6,726 nt of DNA from an uncultured Actinomycetes bacterium (GTDB lineage Bacteria > Actinomycetota > Actinomycetes > S36-B12 > UBA5976). The notes under the pieces are model-generated. The model did no database searches and had not been told where the DNA came from. It saw nothing but the letters and a program-made list of their open reading frames with translations. Below, in pieces: positions 4,850-6,726 of the stretch (the stretch's first letter is position 1; each line of letters opens with the position of its first letter). The position numbers were made by a program, and so were the translations under genes. Location of the stretch: NCBI GenBank assembly GCA_903925705.1, contig CAIYGJ010000188.1, forward strand, positions 1 to 6,726, written 5' to 3'.

Positions 4850-5437
4850 TTACCGTCGTGCCACTGGCTTGTAAGGAAGGAAGAAGCGGGCTAGTACGCG
4901 ACCGGTAGCAAGCTTGAATGCGTTGATACCAATCGATAGACCGCTGGCTGCCTTAGCCCCACCAACTGAGTTTGGATCCAAGCCCTTAGAGATTGCATCC
5001 ATACGAGCTTCCATGTTTACGGTTGCAGTTTTTACTAACACCGCAGTGACGTCTGCTACTAGGCCACGGCCGTAGTTTGCTGCCGCACCCGAAATTGTTA
5101 GGTCCATCGAAAGATCAACCTTGGTGCCACCTGGAATCTGATTCAAAGCCGCAGTCAGGAGGACCGAAGCAGCGCCACGGCCTTTCTTGTCTGCGCCTGA
5201 TGCATCAAGAACCAAAATGCGCTTTGCGTTATCGCGGCTCTTAACTTCTGCAACACCATCGAATTCCAACTTAACTGGACCAGCAGAAACTACTACTCCG
5301 CCTTCGTACCTATCCTTAGTTACTTCCTTGGACAGGTTTGCACCTGGAATGGATGCTGCCACCTGTGGAATGTCATCAAAGAACTTCCACACTGCGTCAA
5401 TTGGTTGCTTCACCTCAAATGATTGTGAGATCAGCAT
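4850..5437 (-). CDS. coxG: CoxG: SRPBCC-fold membrane/quinone adaptor of CO dehydrogenase
   Basis: This 195-residue protein has the SRPBCC (START-like) domain of the CoxG family over about residues 1-146. Features seen are the opening FEVKQPIDAVWKFFDDIPQVAASIPGA split by a short turn, GPVKLEFDGVAEV (53-65), MDLTISGAAANYGRG (111-125) and the closing helix. The C-terminal stretch at about 164-187, containing LSIGINAFKLATGRVLARFF, is amphipathic and followed by KPVARR, which suggests peripheral membrane binding. CoxG is known to anchor CO dehydrogenase to the membrane in Oligotropha, and work in mycobacteria indicates that its pocket binds menaquinone and passes electrons from the dehydrogenase to the quinone pool. 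It follows coxL by 43 bases, and a strong AAAGGAGG lies 4 bases before the ATG. The family also includes carbon-monoxide-independent members, but the coxL neighbour supports the call. Confidence 0.9.
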   Translation of the reverse strand: MLISQSFEVKQPIDAVWKFFDDIPQVAASIPGANLSKEVTKDRYEGGVVVSAGPVKLEFDGVAEVKSRDNAKRILVLDASGADKKGRGAASVLLTAALNQIPGGTKVDLSMDLTISGAAANYGRGLVADVTAVLVKTATVNMEARMDAISKGLDPNSVGGAKAASGLSIGINAFKLATGRVLARFFLPYKPVARR

Positions 5438-5441
5438 GATG

Positions 5442-5449
5442 CCTCCTTT
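5442..5449 (-). promoter_or_regulatory. Ribosome binding site of coxG
   Basis: The reverse complement of 5442-5449 reads AAAGGAGG and ends 4 bases before the coxG ATG. It is the best ribosome site in the window and fixes the coxG start at 5437. The rest of the 43-base coxL-coxG gap shows no hairpin or promoter. Confidence 0.8.
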
Positions 5450-5480
5450 AGGCCCGAGTTTGCATTAACTGTTTTCACGA

Positions 5481-6726
5481 TTAGTCGCCCATCTTTACAG
5501 GTGGCATACCGCTGATGTCTTTACCGGTTGTTAGCGCTTCGTAAACGCGGTTTGGCATCATTGGCATGTCGATGTTACGAACGCCTAGGTGACCAAGTGC
5601 ATCTACAACTGCGTTAACGAAGGCGGCTGGACCAGCAACGGTTGCACATTCGCCGACACCCTTGGCACCAATTGGGTGGTGCGGGCAAGGTGTAACGACT
5701 TCGTGCAATTCAAAGCCTGGAGTTTCCCAAGCTGTTGGTAGCAAGTAGTCCATGTAGTTGGAACCGATGCAGTTACCTTCCTCATCGTAAGTCTGGTACT
5801 GCATGCTTGCCATTGCGTAAGCCTCAGTTAGACCACCCATGATTTGTCCTTCGACAACCATTGGGTTGATGCGAACGCCACAGTCATCAACTGCGACAAC
5901 CTTTAGAACATCCCAAACGCCAGTTTCAGCATCTACTTCAACCTTTACGAAGTAGGCAGCGAACGGCCAAGTTAAGTTCGGTGGATCGTAGTAAGCGTTG
6001 TTCTCCAGACCTGGCTCCATACCATCTGGCATGTTGCTGTAGGCGGCAAGTGCGCAGTCCTGAATCGTTACGCCACGTTCCTTGTTTGAGCGAACGTAGA
6101 AGCGACCCAACTCCCACTCGATGTCTTCTTCTGAGACCTCAAGTAAGTGTGCTGCAATCTTGCGCGCCTTGGCACGAATTTTGCGAGCAACCATGGCAAC
6201 AGCAGCGCCGGCAACCGGTGTACTACGTGATGCGTAAGTTCCCATACCGAATGGTGCAGTGTCAGTATCGCCTTCTTCAACTGTTACGTCATCAGCTGGA
6301 ATACCTAGTTCGTGTGCAACGATCTGCGCCCAAGTTGTTTGGTGTCCCTGACCTTGGTTCATTGCGCCGGTGCGCAAGATTGCCTTACCGGTCATGTGAA
6401 CGCGAAGTTCCGCGGAGTCAAACATCTTGATACCCAAGATGTCGTATTCACGACTGTTACCTGCGCCCAAAGGCTCAGTCATTGTCGAGATACCAATACC
6501 TAGCAACTTGCCACGGGAACGAGCTTCAGCTTGTTCAGCTTTGTAAGTGTCGTAGCCAATTGCCTTCATACCTATGTCGAGGCACTTACCGTACTGACCC
6601 GAGTCGGTTAGGAAACCGAAGGCAGTGCGGTACGGGAACATGTCGTCCTTGACCAAGTTGATGCGACGGAACTCTGCTTGATCCATTCCTAGATCGTTAG
6701 CTGCCGCGTGAACCATGCGCTCTTGG
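5481..6726 (-). CDS. coxL: CoxL: form I CO dehydrogenase large (molybdenum) subunit, C-terminal half
   Basis: The window holds about 415 codons of the C-terminal part. The start lies beyond 6726 and the frame remains open to the edge (QERMVHAAANDLGMDQAEFRR). CoxL binds molybdopterin cytosine dinucleotide and the Mo-S-Cu centre that oxidises CO with water to CO2. Counted from the Met at 6716, visible blocks are YDILGIKMFDSAELRVH (91-107), NQGQGHQTTWAQ (120-131, cofactor contact), EEGDTDTAPFGMGTY (147-161), SRSTPVAGAA (163-172), KARKIAAHLLEV (183-194), DDCGVRINPM (277-286) and HHPIGAKGVGEC (346-357). Glu356 corresponds to the catalytic glutamate (Glu763 in Oligotropha). These blocks resemble form I enzymes closely. 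The copper-ligand loop AYRCSFR, which separates form I from form II, should lie only a few codons beyond the window edge and cannot be read. The gene is followed by coxG. Confidence 0.95.
   Translation of the reverse strand, partial: QERMVHAAANDLGMDQAEFRRINLVKDDMFPYRTAFGFLTDSGQYGKCLDIGMKAIGYDTYKAEQAEARSRGKLLGIGISTMTEPLGAGNSREYDILGIKMFDSAELRVHMTGKAILRTGAMNQGQGHQTTWAQIVAHELGIPADDVTVEEGDTDTAPFGMGTYASRSTPVAGAAVAMVARKIRAKARKIAAHLLEVSEEDIEWELGRFYVRSNKERGVTIQDCALAAYSNMPDGMEPGLENNAYYDPPNLTWPFAAYFVKVEVDAETGVWDVLKVVAVDDCGVRINPMVVEGQIMGGLTEAYAMASMQYQTYDEEGNCIGSNYMDYLLPTAWETPGFELHEVVTPCPHHPIGAKGVGECATVAGPAAFVNAVVDALGHLGVRNIDMPMMPNRVYEALTTGKDISGMPPVKMGD

Noticed and set aside
5981..6430. Long plus-strand open frame of 149 codons opposite coxL
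   Set aside because: It lies entirely antisense to strongly conserved coxL sequence, has an Arg/Cys/Pro/Leu-rich composition typical of a shadow frame and no recognisable domain.
1..6726. CRISPR arrays, tRNA or rRNA genes, insertion sequences
   Set aside because: No regularly spaced repeats, no cloverleaf-like or rRNA-like stretches, and no transposase or terminal inverted repeats were seen. The window is almost completely filled by protein genes.

Overview
The window carries part of an aerobic (form I, Mo/Cu-type) carbon monoxide dehydrogenase gene cluster from what looks like an actinobacterium with mid-range base composition (about 48-50 % GC, judged by eye from a few lines). The large-subunit fragment retains blocks typical of true form I CoxL (for example GQGHQTT, EEGDT-TAP, SRSTPVAGAA, KARKIAAH-LEV, DDCG-RINPM-EGQI-GGLTE, HHPIGAKGV), so this is more than a generic xanthine-dehydrogenase relative. 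The taxonomic guess is an inference from gene content and protein style. No rRNA or other marker is present.

Layout: (1) 1-224, minus strand: the 5' part of a small membrane protein of the UPF0114/YqhA type, running off the left edge. (2) 225-360: a divergent intergenic region. (3) 361-3389, plus strand: a five-gene operon. It holds an 83-residue unknown protein, the MoxR-type AAA+ ATPase CoxD, the VWA-domain protein CoxE, a 98-residue small protein with a possible ferredoxin-like fold, and a 146-residue protein resembling a degenerate GIY-YIG domain. Gaps are 24 and 5 bases, and two junctions overlap. (4) 3401-3430: a 13-bp hairpin flanked by A and T tracts that can terminate both converging operons. 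(5) 6726-3448, minus strand: the C-terminal half of coxL (start outside the window), then coxG, then five consecutive small genes. Each of the five encodes a protein of 75-117 residues with one N-terminal membrane helix and a short, mostly helical, probably cytoplasmic tail.

How the parts may work together: CoxL is the catalytic subunit. CoxD and CoxE form the ATPase/VWA pair known to be needed for post-translational maturation (sulfuration and copper insertion) of the Mo-Cu centre. CoxG is an SRPBCC-fold protein that links the soluble enzyme to the membrane and, in mycobacteria, to menaquinone. The five single-helix proteins that follow coxG are the least explained and most interesting part. 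At least two pairs look paralogous, all have the same predicted orientation, and their position suggests a membrane platform for the dehydrogenase or CoxG. The three unknown proteins in the coxDE operon are candidate accessory maturation factors.
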